Part shown: piece after piece, positions 38,591 through 48,126 of the stretch
Numbering within the stretch: position 1 is the first letter of the stretch
Layout of the letters: every line of letters begins with the position of its first letter
Program-made: the position numbers and the translations under genes
Assembly (NCBI GenBank): GCA_001766655.1
Contig: MJCC01000006.1
Span: 683,333-747,332 of the forward strand
Direction: 5' to 3'
DNA length: 64,000 nt
Source of the DNA: Phytomonas francai
Taxonomy: Eukaryota > Euglenozoa > Kinetoplastea > Trypanosomatida > Trypanosomatidae
The notes under the pieces: generated by a model
Told to the model about the DNA's origin: nothing
Database searches by the model: none
What the model saw: the letters and a program-made list of their open reading frames with translations, nothing else

Positions 38591-39721
38591 ATGCAGGTTG
38601 GATTCCATGACGATGATTCTAATTTGTGCTCTTTAGGGTATTGCACTGAAGTTGATCCATTGTCGGCACGCTGCACATATTGCAAGAAAGTGTTTTGCTC
38701 AAGACATATAACCACCCGTGCCCATGAGTGCTCAGAAGCATATGATGCTAAGGTAGCTTCATGTCCAGTGTGCGGATGCGTCGTGCCGCTCGAGTATTCA
38801 GGGCAGAACGTGGACGAGGCGGTTTCCTTGCATCTTGACCGCGGTTGCAAGAATCCTCCACAATCGACGATTTCTCATGTTTTACCCGGGAAGGGCTTAT
38901 CTAAACCATTGCAAGGGGGCCACCGTTTAGGTGGCCGAAGGCCATGCGGGGTGGTAGATTGCGCGAATCAAAATGGCATCCGCGTGGAGTGCGACCGGTG
39001 TGGTCAGTCCTTTTGCTTAGATCATCGCAATCCCTCTCTTCACCATTGTAAGGGGAACTTAAATAATTGCAGGAAGCATATTGTTTCTCCTGCCCCCCAC
39101 AATATGAATGAGTCACCGGCAAAATTCGATCGCGAGGCAACTACCATTTCAAACCTCCTTTACATGAGACCTCAAATTCTATCGTCCACGGCAGGCAAGG
39201 CGGCAGAGATCAACACCGACGTAGTGACATTGCATATTGTCTTTTTAATACCCGTGGATGGATCCAATACAACGGACGAGGGGGTGAAGTCCATGCAGGT
39301 GGTCTGCGTGCCGCCATTTTATATGTCCATTTCAAAAAATGCCGTTCTGGGCAAAGTACTGGACTTGGCTATTGCAGAGTCTTCTAAAAAACATAGTAGT
39401 GTAATCAAAACAAACTCAAACCAGCCGTGGCATGTACATGCGCTGAGGGTTCCAGTGCCCGAGGGGTCTGTTAGTGCGATGTATCCGTCTCTACCCCTAT
39501 CAACGCAAATATGCAAGACTACATTGGTAGATTCTGCATCTCCATCTTCTATTGCGCGGAAGGAAGAGACAACCTCATCAGCATCCAGGCCCTGTACCAC
39601 AAGTTCCACTATGGTGGTGATTTCTCATTTTTCCACGCTGCCAGAAGAATTTATCAAGAAATTAAGTAGCCGAAGAATCCTACAGGGAGGTTCTTCAGAT
39701 GGTTGCTGCACAATTTCTTAA
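38591..39721 (+). CDS. Double AN1 zinc-finger protein with C-terminal CaaX motif
   Basis: A 376-residue protein with two complete AN1-type zinc fingers. The first uses Cys13, Cys18, Cys28, Cys31, Cys36, His39, His45 and Cys47 (C-x4-C-x9-C-x2-C-x4-C-x2-H-x5-H-x-C). The second (about residues 118-152) has identical spacing. The last four residues, CTIS, form a CaaX prenylation motif. The region at about 215-330 contains TLHIVFLIPVDG, KNAVLGKVLDLAIAE and HALRVP and could be a divergent ubiquitin-like fold. Double AN1 proteins (ZFAND1/Cuz1, ZFAND2A/B) link p97/Cdc48 and the proteasome under arsenite or misfolding stress; ZFAND2B is also prenylated. The ATG at 38591 is the first in frame (two codons upstream only TTG). 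Confidence 0.85.
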   Translation: MQVGFHDDDSNLCSLGYCTEVDPLSARCTYCKKVFCSRHITTRAHECSEAYDAKVASCPVCGCVVPLEYSGQNVDEAVSLHLDRGCKNPPQSTISHVLPGKGLSKPLQGGHRLGGRRPCGVVDCANQNGIRVECDRCGQSFCLDHRNPSLHHCKGNLNNCRKHIVSPAPHNMNESPAKFDREATTISNLLYMRPQILSSTAGKAAEINTDVVTLHIVFLIPVDGSNTTDEGVKSMQVVCVPPFYMSISKNAVLGKVLDLAIAESSKKHSSVIKTNSNQPWHVHALRVPVPEGSVSAMYPSLPLSTQICKTTLVDSASPSSIARKEETTSSASRPCTTSSTMVVISHFSTLPEEFIKKLSSRRILQGGSSDGCCTIS

Positions 39722-40228
39722 GAATACTGACAACAAAGGGAATTAACCCTATGTCAGCGATTATTTTTCCAGTCTTATTTTTACTATTATTACAACTCAC
39801 ATAGTTAAATGAGTTAATGTTATTTCAAATTTACGCAAGTGAACCATTTACATATTATCATTATGATGATGATGATTATTATGATTATTATTAAATGTCT
39901 ATTTTTTAAATCTAGTTTAGTGTCAAAATACACTTGCGCGTTTTTTTGTGTAAGAAATCCATTCATCTTTTTCTTTGCTAATATGATTTTTCATTATGCT
40001 CTAGGGAAAGTTGACTTCCTATGGTTGTACACATTCAAGAGTAATGCACGGCCTCATGGCACATTTCTTCCCCTTTATTTCATTTGAAAGGAACATATAT
40101 TCCTGAGAGCTACGACTTTCCTCTCCTCTCTGATTTCCACAGCACAGTATCATCTAACCTGAAAAAGCATTTTCTTTTGATTTAGCATAGGGCTAACTCA
40201 ACGCACCAACAGTAATATTAGTCAAAAG
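39722..40228. other. Spacer
   Basis: 507 bases. It holds an ATT/ATG-rich low-complexity patch at 39855-39895 and a pyrimidine-rich stretch at about 40110-40140 (tttcctctcctctctgatttccacag), the latter ending in AG at about 40142 and a good acceptor candidate for the Rab gene. Confidence 0.55.
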
Positions 40229-40945
40229 ATGCCTGCTGTAGGGATCCGCGCTCCCGATACACCATCCAGCAAAATTGTGCTATTGGGAGAGTCCGCAGTT
40301 GGGAAGAGCTCAATCGCACTGCGCTTTGCGCGAAATGAGTTTCTTCCCGATCAAGAATCGACCATCGGTGCTTGCTACTTTTCTAGACATATTGAAATAC
40401 CTTCGCAGGAAACAAAACAGTTGAGAGGGGCGGCCTCGACCTCGACTGCGAATCCGACGGAGCGTAGCCGCTTTCTCCACCTTCAAATGTGGGATACGGC
40501 GGGTCAGGAGCGGTACCGATCCCTGGCCCCTATCTACTACCGCAATTCCTCCAGTGCACTTGTCGTCTATGATATCACCAGCAGTGAGAGCTTTGCAAAG
40601 GCTCAGGGCTGGATAAAGGAGCTTCGCGCGAGGGCTAGCCCAACCCTTCTTATTTTCTTGGTTGGGAATAAAACCGATTTGGAGTCGATGCGTCAGGTGT
40701 CTTACGAGGATGGGCGTTTGCTTGGACTCAAAGAGGAGGTCGCCGGTTTCTATGAAATCTCTGCGAAGGAGAACACCAATGTTGAGCAGGTTTTTCAGGA
40801 TTTGGCAGTTAAGCTGCTGAATAATGGATTGGCAAAGGGACAAGGAAACGTGAATAGTGGTATCAGCACATCCGCTGGGGCTCGGAATTTAACATTAAAC
40901 CAACCGGATTCTCAACCCCCCACTTCAATTTGCTGTTTTAGATGA
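40229..40945 (+). CDS. Rab5/Rab21-like small GTPase with an insert
   Basis: A 238-residue small GTPase. Nucleotide-binding motifs are intact: P-loop GESAVGKS (20-27), switch I Thr45 in ESTIGACYFSR, WDTAGQE (88-94), NKTD (147-150) and SAK (178-180). The stretch QESTIGA and LAPIYYRNSSSALVVYDIT are typical of the Rab5/21/22 branch, which works at early endosomes. The C-terminus SICCFR has two cysteines for geranylgeranylation. Odd feature: about 21 extra Ser/Thr/Ala-rich residues between switch I and WDTAGQE (about residues 59-81), in the interswitch beta-hairpin. It lies in the same gene series as Vps16. The exact Rab subtype is undecided. Confidence 0.9.
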   Translation: MPAVGIRAPDTPSSKIVLLGESAVGKSSIALRFARNEFLPDQESTIGACYFSRHIEIPSQETKQLRGAASTSTANPTERSRFLHLQMWDTAGQERYRSLAPIYYRNSSSALVVYDITSSESFAKAQGWIKELRARASPTLLIFLVGNKTDLESMRQVSYEDGRLLGLKEEVAGFYEISAKENTNVEQVFQDLAVKLLNNGLAKGQGNVNSGISTSAGARNLTLNQPDSQPPTSICCFR

Positions 40946-41694
40946 AAGTGATTAGTGCAAAAAATGGGGAGATAAAAAGGGGGATACTACCCTTGTTTTT
41001 CCTGTGCTTAAATTCGAGGCGCATTAAGCAAGGAATTTCCGTGAGCGTGAATTGCTTATTTGAGGTTACGGAAGCTTTCTAAGGAGTTAACACGCACATG
41101 TAGCTTTTACTTTTAATATTACAGTGTGCTCTTTTTCTTTAAGGTTGATTTGCGCTGCTCTATAATTCAAGGTTTGTATGCCGTGATGTTATACCTTTCT
41201 ATACATTGAGGGGGGAGGGGGGCAGACATCGAAAATTTTGAAAACATGTGTATGCCTTCACTTTTCAAAAAAAAAAGTGCTGAGACTCTCAATCCGATGT
41301 TAATCATCTCATTTCCAATTCAATTAAATCTCATTTTTGTTGTCCTAATAAAAAATTGCTAGAGACGAATGTGTTCATATTTCAAATGACGCTCAATTTT
41401 TCATTTTTTTTTGTATTTTTTATCGTGCGCCCGATGCTATCCTTTAAAGAAGATTACGCATTTTCAAGCTTTATGTATATTTTTCTGTTGGCTTGATTCC
41501 TATTTCAATGACGGTTCCAAGGTGTAGCAAAGTGATCAGACTTTACCCTACCAATGTTTACTTAGTTGCGTTAGATCATTGTACACTTTTTCCACACAAA
41601 GGGGCAATAAGATTTTTTTATTCATGCCTTTTCAAAGTTTTGGCTTATTTTTAATCTTTTATCTATTTTATTTATAGCAAAACTTAGTGCCAAA
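40946..41694. other. Spacer with strong splice acceptor
   Basis: 749 bases, AT-rich. It has a G-rich stretch (41208-41223) and ends with the pyrimidine tract and AG of the coiled-coil gene. No gene seen. Confidence 0.55.
41646..41677 (+). promoter_or_regulatory. Predicted trans-splice acceptor for the coiled-coil gene
   Basis: T-rich tract (tatttttaatcttttatcta, then ttttatttatag) ending in AG at 41676-41677, only 17 nt before the ATG at 41695. The short distance supports that start. Confidence 0.65.
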
Positions 41695-44600
41695 ATGAAT
41701 TCAATTAGTCAACAATTATCATATGAAGCAAGTGATAGTATTGGTGCCACTGCAACAGTGAATGATACGAAACCGCATCTTTCTTCATTGCCCGGTAGAC
41801 ATTTTGCTTCTGGTAGAAATAGTGCTTCTGGCGTAGAACAGAATCTCGGCAGAACCGAGGATTCTTTTTTAGACGATCGTGCAGTTGGTGACAATGATCT
41901 TCAGACAAAGGTTTCTGGAGCTTCTCCAAGTAGTATTCGTGCAGGAAGTGCCGAAAAGAACCACAATCAAGTCGAGACTAACGATAATACTGTAGACCTT
42001 TCACCACACTCACAACCTCATAGAAATTCATTGCTTGGTTCGAAATTTCTGGCTCCGACGGTGTGCCGCGCTCCGAATCCACAGGTACTGTCCGCTGTTT
42101 CTGGGGCGCAAAGTTCCAATCCCTTCTATGCCGCCTTGAACAGTGATCGCGTGCATTGTGCATCTCCAACGCCTACCACCGAATACAACGATATCGAGCT
42201 CAAGCAGAACGAACTTCGTCACGCCGTTGAGAATCGTATTCATTCACTGGAAAAAGCCCTCGCCATGCGCGAGGAGGAGCTACTTCACCTGCGCACGGAG
42301 TTGCGCAAAATGGGCGAGGATTACCAGTTCAACTACAGCTTAATTGCCGAGCGGGATGAGGCCCTGGAGGAAAGCTCGCGGCAGCAGCAACGTCTCTACC
42401 GGGAGTTAAAGCAGGTTACTGCGGAGGCGGCCGCGATGGAGGGGAAGCTGCGGGCCGCGGAGCGCGACGTATCCCAAATAAGGCAGCGGCTGCGGGATGT
42501 TGAGGCGGACCGCGAGGCCGCCCTCCGGCGGGTCCAAAAGGAGTATTTTGTGAAAGAGCAACACGCCCAGGAGGCTTTCAAAAAGAAGGAGGCCGCACTC
42601 GAGGAAGAGCGCCAGCGGGTCCACGAGCATTACATGCAGAAAGTGCGCGAGATTGAGGCGAGCCGTCGGGCGATCGAGGGCGACGCGGCCAATGCCAGCT
42701 CCGAGTCCGCGCAGCGCCACGAGCAGGCGATGGCGCGTCTCCAAGCGGAGTTTGAGGGGTCCCGGAAGATGCTGCAGTCCATCACGGAGGAGAATGCCGC
42801 GTTGACGGCGCGCGCCAGACGCGCGGAGGAGGAGGTCGCGCTGCTTCGCAAACAGCTTGACCTCGAGGCAAAACAGCAGGACGCCACCATGGGCGAGGTC
42901 GTGCAGACCAACCGCAGTCTGGAAAGCCAGGTGGCCCAGTTGAACCTACAGCTAAACCAAAACTTGGCCACGGCGGAGAGCACCATCCGTGAGGAAGCGC
43001 AAAAAAACAACCGCCTGGAGCTCGAAAAGACCAACCTGCAAACCAAACTGACCGAGGCTCTCAGCCACGTTCAGCAGTTGCTTTCTCAAAGACAGGAGGA
43101 GGTTTCACAGTATTCGGCTGAACGTCAAGCGCTTCAGTTAAACTACCAGAACGCGCAGAGGGAAATGGAGATAGCCCGGGGGCGCTGGCGTGAGGCGGAG
43201 CAGCGACTGCAGGCTGCTTTGGTATCCAAGCAAGATGAACTGGATCATGCTACGTGGGAGAAGAAGGAATGGGAGCGATTGCAGCAGGTTATGCAACAAC
43301 AGTTGCGTGAGAAGGAGAGGGAACGTGCAGAGTATCAACAGGAGTTGGCTCAATTATCGGAGCAAGTGGCACGCTGGAAAGCTGCGGAATCTACTACCGC
43401 GACTAGAGACCGGCAAGAAACGGCAGAGCTCCAGGAGAAAATTCTGAATTTGGAGCGGGTATTGCAGGCAGCCCGGGATGAGACTGAGCTCAGCAAACGC
43501 AACGCGTTAAATGTCCAGGAGCGTAGTCAGGAGGAGGTGGCACGGTTAGCACGGGAGCTACACGCGAGCGAGGCAGCAAGGCGTGCCCTTGAAGACCAGT
43601 TTCATCGATCTCAGGACCATAATGCTCAGGAAACGCTCCTCAATTCGTTGCGCTATGAAAAGGAGATTCTCGAGAAACGAAATTTAGATCTAGAGCGCAC
43701 CAATTCTGAGATACGTGAGCAGGTCGCTAATTTCACCTTAGAGCTTCAAAATGACCCGGTAGTGAAGTCGGCCAGGGAGATGCATCGCCGTGTAGATCAG
43801 CTACAGCAGGATCTGCTAGAGTCCCGTGATTCTAACCAACAGCTGCAGAACCTACTCAAGGAAAAGGAGGAGGAGCTGGCTCGTTACCAGGTGGATATCC
43901 TGCGTGCACAGATTTTACTATCTAACGATGGAAACTTTACAGATAACCCTGAGACGCTAGACAGCGGTTTCTCTGGACTGGTGATGCAGCATCGCCGTGA
44001 ATGGGCAGATTTGCGCACCCGATTAGATAGTACGGATCGTGTTCGTAGACCTAACCGATCCACTCGCCGCCACAAGACTCGCCTTGACGCATCTCTCAGA
44101 AGCAGAAGTAGTGCCAGCAATGCTAGCGACACAAGCCGGTCCAACGGATCATTGGGAAAACGGAAGTCATGTTCTAAGGGGAGGCAGGGCTCTCCTAAAA
44201 AGGGTAAAAGTAACAAAGGCACTACCAACCATTCTGTTGTCTCTCCATCGTCGCCATTCCCGTCACCGGCGAATGCAATGAATCCTGTTTGTTTGGTATC
44301 TGGCGAAGTACTGCTCAAGGAGGCGGAGGTCTGGCGGCAGAAATACTACCAACTCGAACAGCATCTGCGAAAGGTGCTTCTTGAACGAGACCACTTATCT
44401 CGGGAGCTTCAGCTGACTAAACAGGATGTTGCGGCACTGTCAGATGAAAAACAATCCTTGCTAGATCTCAATTCCTTGCTCAAGACACAACTGAGGGAGG
44501 CATACCGGATAGCCTACGAAGCTAATACCACTGCTAAGGGTCCTATACTTTCTCCAACAAACGCGCAGTTACGCGTAAATTCACCCGAGAAACAGGACGC

Positions 44601-45072
44601 GATGACGTCGATGCCGGGCCAGCCATCTACAGCTGCCTGCGCACCGTCGCAGAAGCAGCAGGATAGGAAGCAAAGTGGGGCCTTTTCAGTTGGGCCTCGT
44701 CTTCAGGAAGGGAAGTTCAGAGAGGAAAACTTACGCTATACGACATTGGCAAATGCAGCCTCTGAAATTAAAGAACAGGCCAGTGGGACTGGTGTGACTT
44801 CCGAGAATCACATTTATGAACAGGCATGCCCCTCTCCTGCTTTACCTGCTGTCGGAGCGCGTTGCTACGACCACCAACAAGAGCGTCTTAAAGCTCTCGA
44901 GGAAGAGATTCGTTTCGTCAAAAATCAAATCTCGAACACCATGCATCAACATCAACCATCTCGACAACAGCCCACAACGATGCGCAATGCTCGTCGGGTC
45001 CTTGGAGGAGAGGAGGGCGCATCCGTGGTTCGAAAGGGTGGTCAAGCTGTACGCCATTACGGGCATCATTAG
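41695..45072 (+). CDS. Long coiled-coil protein
   Basis: A 1125-residue protein. After a polar Ser/Asn-rich N-terminus (1-165) a nearly unbroken, highly charged coiled coil runs from about 170 to 750 (Glu/Arg/Gln/Leu heptads, for example ERQRVHEHYMQKVREIEASR and LRKQLDLEAKQQ). A basic Ser/Arg/Lys-rich linker (about 780-850, RRPNRSTRRHKTRLD...GKRKSCSKGRQGSPKKGKSN) is followed by a second short coil (about 870-935) and a last helix near 1055-1075. No motor, kinase or membrane domain is present. The form suits a basal-body, flagellum-attachment, centrosome-like or Golgi tether protein, but nothing selects among them. GC content is raised across the main coil. Function unknown. Confidence 0.85.
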   Translation: MNSISQQLSYEASDSIGATATVNDTKPHLSSLPGRHFASGRNSASGVEQNLGRTEDSFLDDRAVGDNDLQTKVSGASPSSIRAGSAEKNHNQVETNDNTVDLSPHSQPHRNSLLGSKFLAPTVCRAPNPQVLSAVSGAQSSNPFYAALNSDRVHCASPTPTTEYNDIELKQNELRHAVENRIHSLEKALAMREEELLHLRTELRKMGEDYQFNYSLIAERDEALEESSRQQQRLYRELKQVTAEAAAMEGKLRAAERDVSQIRQRLRDVEADREAALRRVQKEYFVKEQHAQEAFKKKEAALEEERQRVHEHYMQKVREIEASRRAIEGDAANASSESAQRHEQAMARLQAEFEGSRKMLQSITEENAALTARARRAEEEVALLRKQLDLEAKQQDATMGEVVQTNRSLESQVAQLNLQLNQNLATAESTIREEAQKNNRLELEKTNLQTKLTEALSHVQQLLSQRQEEVSQYSAERQALQLNYQNAQREMEIARGRWREAEQRLQAALVSKQDELDHATWEKKEWERLQQVMQQQLREKERERAEYQQELAQLSEQVARWKAAESTTATRDRQETAELQEKILNLERVLQAARDETELSKRNALNVQERSQEEVARLARELHASEAARRALEDQFHRSQDHNAQETLLNSLRYEKEILEKRNLDLERTNSEIREQVANFTLELQNDPVVKSAREMHRRVDQLQQDLLESRDSNQQLQNLLKEKEEELARYQVDILRAQILLSNDGNFTDNPETLDSGFSGLVMQHRREWADLRTRLDSTDRVRRPNRSTRRHKTRLDASLRSRSSASNASDTSRSNGSLGKRKSCSKGRQGSPKKGKSNKGTTNHSVVSPSSPFPSPANAMNPVCLVSGEVLLKEAEVWRQKYYQLEQHLRKVLLERDHLSRELQLTKQDVAALSDEKQSLLDLNSLLKTQLREAYRIAYEANTTAKGPILSPTNAQLRVNSPEKQDAMTSMPGQPSTAACAPSQKQQDRKQSGAFSVGPRLQEGKFREENLRYTTLANAASEIKEQASGTGVTSENHIYEQACPSPALPAVGARCYDHQQERLKALEEEIRFVKNQISNTMHQHQPSRQQPTTMRNARRVLGGEEGASVVRKGGQAVRHYGHH

Positions 45073-45663
45073 AGAGCAAGGTCTTGCTACAATTGGGAAG
45101 CGAATCATCTTGCTTGTGTAAGAAGGTAGAGCGAGTTAGGTACGGAGATGAGCAGAATATTTTGTGATTGAATACTTTCCAGGGGTTCGCTCTCCTTCTC
45201 TACTACACATTGTTATTGCTACATCGCATATAGACACTATCATTTTCTTGGGTGCCGGCTAAAAGTCCATACTATAGAGCAGTTCACACATACAAAAGAA
45301 AGAAAATGAAGACACATTTTGAATATGAAAATGCTGTGCTAGATTTCCTATAAAAATCAACTTCGAAATCATCGGCTGCTTTTCAACAATTACCGTGTGT
45401 GCCTGAGTTTATGTGATGCGCTATTGAATTCATCATATTAATATTTTCCTAATTCTTATAAAAGTAAGTTTATTGAGCACTTATATACATATCGGAGGAA
45501 AGCTCCATCGCATAACTCAGGGTCATCACTAGTTTTTCACGCTTGTACCCAATAGGCGTATTTTTTTTTTTGTTATTCAAACTATTTTTGAGTGTTTTCT
45601 AGCTTTTGTTAGTGCATTGGTTCGTCCAGTTTCCTCTCACTTTTAGGTAACTGGAGGGACCTG
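45073..45663. other. Spacer with splice acceptor
   Basis: 591 bases without a gene, AT-rich, ending with the acceptor of the RING-finger gene. Confidence 0.55.
45631..45646 (+). promoter_or_regulatory. Predicted trans-splice acceptor for the RING ligase
   Basis: ttcctctcacttttag ends in AG at 45645-45646, 17 nt upstream of the ATG at 45664. The site fixes the N-terminus and therefore the Gly2 myristoylation signal. Confidence 0.68.
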
Positions 45664-46827
45664 ATGGGAAACAAGCATTCGCGATCTTCGACCGAATCCG
45701 CACACCGTGCTAGGCAACAATCATCGCAGGTGTCAAACCCCGCCAGCCAAAATGTCAGCGCTTCCCAACGCGCCCCTGCTGCGCCGGTCAGTATGCCCCC
45801 CCACTTAGCGAGTCAGTATAGCACCAACTCCCGTGGGAATCGAAACCTCTCAGAAACGACAGCAGCATCCGCAGGAGGCAATGCCGCCCCCCCCCCTCCG
45901 GCACCGGAGCAGCCGCCGCCGCCGCAGCAACCAGACCCGCAGCAGGCCCAACCGCCATCGCAGAACCCACCGCAGTTTCAAAACAATAGTAGAGGCGTAC
46001 AGGAAGGCCAGATGGTGAAGATGTTGGCCACAATCGAGGCCTCTACAGTCAGTTACAACCCTTCCTCGCAGTTATTGACGTTCTACATCACGACTGTCGC
46101 CCCCTCGCTGACCTATGAGATCCACACAGGAGTCAAGGAATTCGTTAAAGGAGGAGATGTGTTTTACATGCCGAATAAACCCAAAATGGAGCCCACACGT
46201 ATTTTAATCGAGGGCTCGCACGAGAATCGCAAGATTGCTGTTAAACTAGATATCAGTAAACTAGAGGAAAGGGAAAGGGTCTTCAACAAACATTACCCGA
46301 AGCAGATGCCCTGCGTAATTGTCCTACGGTATCGAACGACTGAGCTTCGTAAGAAGGAGGGCGCCGATGACAATTCTACTTCCCGTGGGAATAATGACAA
46401 CGCCAAGGGCAATAATGACGACGTCGAAGAGGTGACTGTCGAGCATACTGAGCACACCGCGGTGGATTTTGCTGAGCGACCAAAGCGGCGAGTCATTAGT
46501 CAAATAGTTACGACTGGTTGTAGCGCATATGTGGTAGAGAACCTTTACGGTGCTGGCCACGAGAACGCAACGGGTGGTAGCGAGGGTACGGAGCTAATGG
46601 TGGGCTCCACCATCGTGCCGCACGAGGGTGAGGAGGAAGAAGAAGGTCTTTGTGTTATTTGCTTAATGAACCCGAAGGACACCGCTGTGATGCCATGTCG
46701 ACATATGTGCATGTGCAAAGACTGCGGGGAGCAGCTTCTCAAGCACAAGCCAGTCTGCCCGGTGTGCCGTGCCCCTATTTCGACTCTGCTCCATATGCCT
46801 TCGTTCACAAACGGAGGCTCTAGATAG
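45664..46827 (+). CDS. MGRN1-like RING E3 ubiquitin ligase, probably N-myristoylated
   Basis: A 387-residue protein. The N-terminus MGNKHSRSS fits the myristoylation rule (Gly2, Ser6), predicting membrane attachment. Residues 20-115 are Pro/Gln/Ser-rich. Residues about 120-225 form the conserved beta-rich MGRN1-type region (LLTFYITTVAPSLTYEIHTG, GGDVFYMPNK, ISKLEERERVFNKHYP, MPCVIVLRY). An acidic linker follows. The C3HC4 RING is complete: Cys330, Cys333, Cys345, His347, Cys351, Cys354, Cys365 and Cys368, with the MGRN1-style TAVMPCRHMCMC core and a closing ISTLLHM. MGRN1/LOG2/LUL ligases regulate endosomal trafficking and receptor turnover in animals and plants. Family assignment is good; substrates unknown. 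Confidence 0.88.
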   Translation: MGNKHSRSSTESAHRARQQSSQVSNPASQNVSASQRAPAAPVSMPPHLASQYSTNSRGNRNLSETTAASAGGNAAPPPPAPEQPPPPQQPDPQQAQPPSQNPPQFQNNSRGVQEGQMVKMLATIEASTVSYNPSSQLLTFYITTVAPSLTYEIHTGVKEFVKGGDVFYMPNKPKMEPTRILIEGSHENRKIAVKLDISKLEERERVFNKHYPKQMPCVIVLRYRTTELRKKEGADDNSTSRGNNDNAKGNNDDVEEVTVEHTEHTAVDFAERPKRRVISQIVTTGCSAYVVENLYGAGHENATGGSEGTELMVGSTIVPHEGEEEEEGLCVICLMNPKDTAVMPCRHMCMCKDCGEQLLKHKPVCPVCRAPISTLLHMPSFTNGGSR

Positions 46828-47383
46828 ATACGAGCAAAAAAGGGACAGTTTCTATTAAAATTAAGCAAGATAAGTAACCCAAAAACAGTAATGCATTGTA
46901 GTATTTTTTCCTCTCTTAAGCAAATTTTTATATTAGCAACTCCAATCTATTTGTGTGAGCTTCCGGAAGCGAACCATTATGCAGGAGAGGGAAGGGCCGA
47001 GTGATGTGTGGGAATGATCAAGGTGGCGCGTAAAGCTAAAAGGTGGGGAAAAGGCAATTCTAAAATTCATCTAGCGTAAGGGATCCTCTTTACTCGTTAC
47101 GGTTTTTTTTTTTTGCTAAGTTATCATTTCCACTTTGACGCTTTATATATTTCTTTATTTATTTATGAAACAAAAGGGTGGGATGGCTGAGAGTTGCAGT
47201 AAGTTTAGTGTAGCATACAACCAGCGACCATGGAGTTTTAGAGGAAATATTAATTCCTTTATAGTTATTTCATTATAAAATTGCTTTTCTGCATTTTTTT
47301 TTACATTTGCAAAACTTCTGCAACGTTTACATGCAATATTCACCAATTGTTGATGGTTGGGGTATTTCTTTGGGAGCACAGCT

Positions 47384-47408
47384 TATATATACATATATCT
47401 ATATATCT

Positions 47409-47439
<31 letters not shown>

Positions 47440-47440
47440 T
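47384..47440. repeat. ATCTAT/AT simple repeat
   Basis: Imperfect (atctat)n passing into (at)n. In one frame it would encode an Ile/Tyr/Ser repeat, which I regard as artefact. Confidence 0.9.
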
Positions 47441-47451
47441 GTTATCGCAGG

Positions 47452-47472
47452 TTTCTGATTTTTTTTTTGTAG
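47452..47472 (+). promoter_or_regulatory. Predicted trans-splice acceptor for the 97-residue gene
   Basis: tttctgatttttttttttgtag ends in AG at 47471-47472, and the first ATG downstream is at 47505 (32 nt). This is the main support for calling the small gene. Confidence 0.5.
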
Positions 47473-47504
47473 TTATTCAATCGTTAAAATTACTTGAAAA
47501 GCGT

Positions 47505-47798
47505 ATGGAGGATAAGTGGTGGTCTGTCACAGCGCAAGAGTTTCAAAATTTCTACAAACTGGAGTGGCCTAGAGGTGAAAATAGAGGAGTTCCATTACTA
47601 TGGTTATGGGCACACTGCGCAGGTATAACTATTTTTCCACTAGTTTTTTTTTCCAATCCTTCATTTTTGAATTTATTCGTATATACACATGTATCAGAAT
47701 GCGTATTGTTTGCTGTCTTAGTGCGCACGGTGGTTTTTCTTTCATTTATATTACCCTATCCTCGGTGTACTTTTATTGTTAGGGGTAACGATATCTGA
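47505..47798 (+). CDS. Candidate small membrane protein (97 residues)
   Basis: The frame starts MEDKWWSVTAQEFQNFYKLE and continues WPRGENRGVPLLWLWAHCAG, then two hydrophobic segments (about 42-58 and 63-85) and a short basic tail. The first 45 residues look like real protein (aromatic-rich, balanced charge) and an acceptor sits 32 nt upstream of the ATG. I do not recognise a family. Possibilities are a small subunit of a respiratory or other membrane complex, or a diverged remnant. The second half is AT-rich like spacer DNA, which lowers confidence. Confidence 0.4.
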   Translation: MEDKWWSVTAQEFQNFYKLEWPRGENRGVPLLWLWAHCAGITIFPLVFFSNPSFLNLFVYTHVSECVLFAVLVRTVVFLSFILPYPRCTFIVRGNDI

Positions 47799-48126
47799 GT
47801 TGCGCAACATTTTTACAGAGTAGTAATAGATAATTAGGTATTAATTATTTCAGAACTAGCTGTTCTCACTGTTTGAGCAATCTTTTTCCTTCATCGCCTT
47901 TTTATCAAAGTGTCAAAGTGTAATCTGAAAGGGCAAAAATACATAAGTACATATTTTAGGAAAGGTCCCAAGCGTTGGTAATCCATATTATGCGTGTCGG
48001 AATATATCAAACCAATAGAAGGACTGCTTCAAGTGTGTGTGTGTAAAAGGAAATATTTATTACATTACCCCCTAGGCTGAAGAAAAAAATAACCAGTAGT
48101 TCTCAAAAAAGGAGTCGAAGGTACTA
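47799..48126. other. Spacer
   Basis: 328 AT-rich bases. The site attaccccctag at about 48064-48075 is the best acceptor candidate for the next small gene. Confidence 0.45.

Larger units (their letters stand above)
46828..47504. other. Spacer with ATCTAT repeat and acceptor
   Basis: No gene is supported before the small frame at 47505. It includes a T13-type run near 47103-47115, the hexanucleotide-like repeat at 47384-47440 and a T-rich tract with AG at 47471-47472. Confidence 0.5.
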
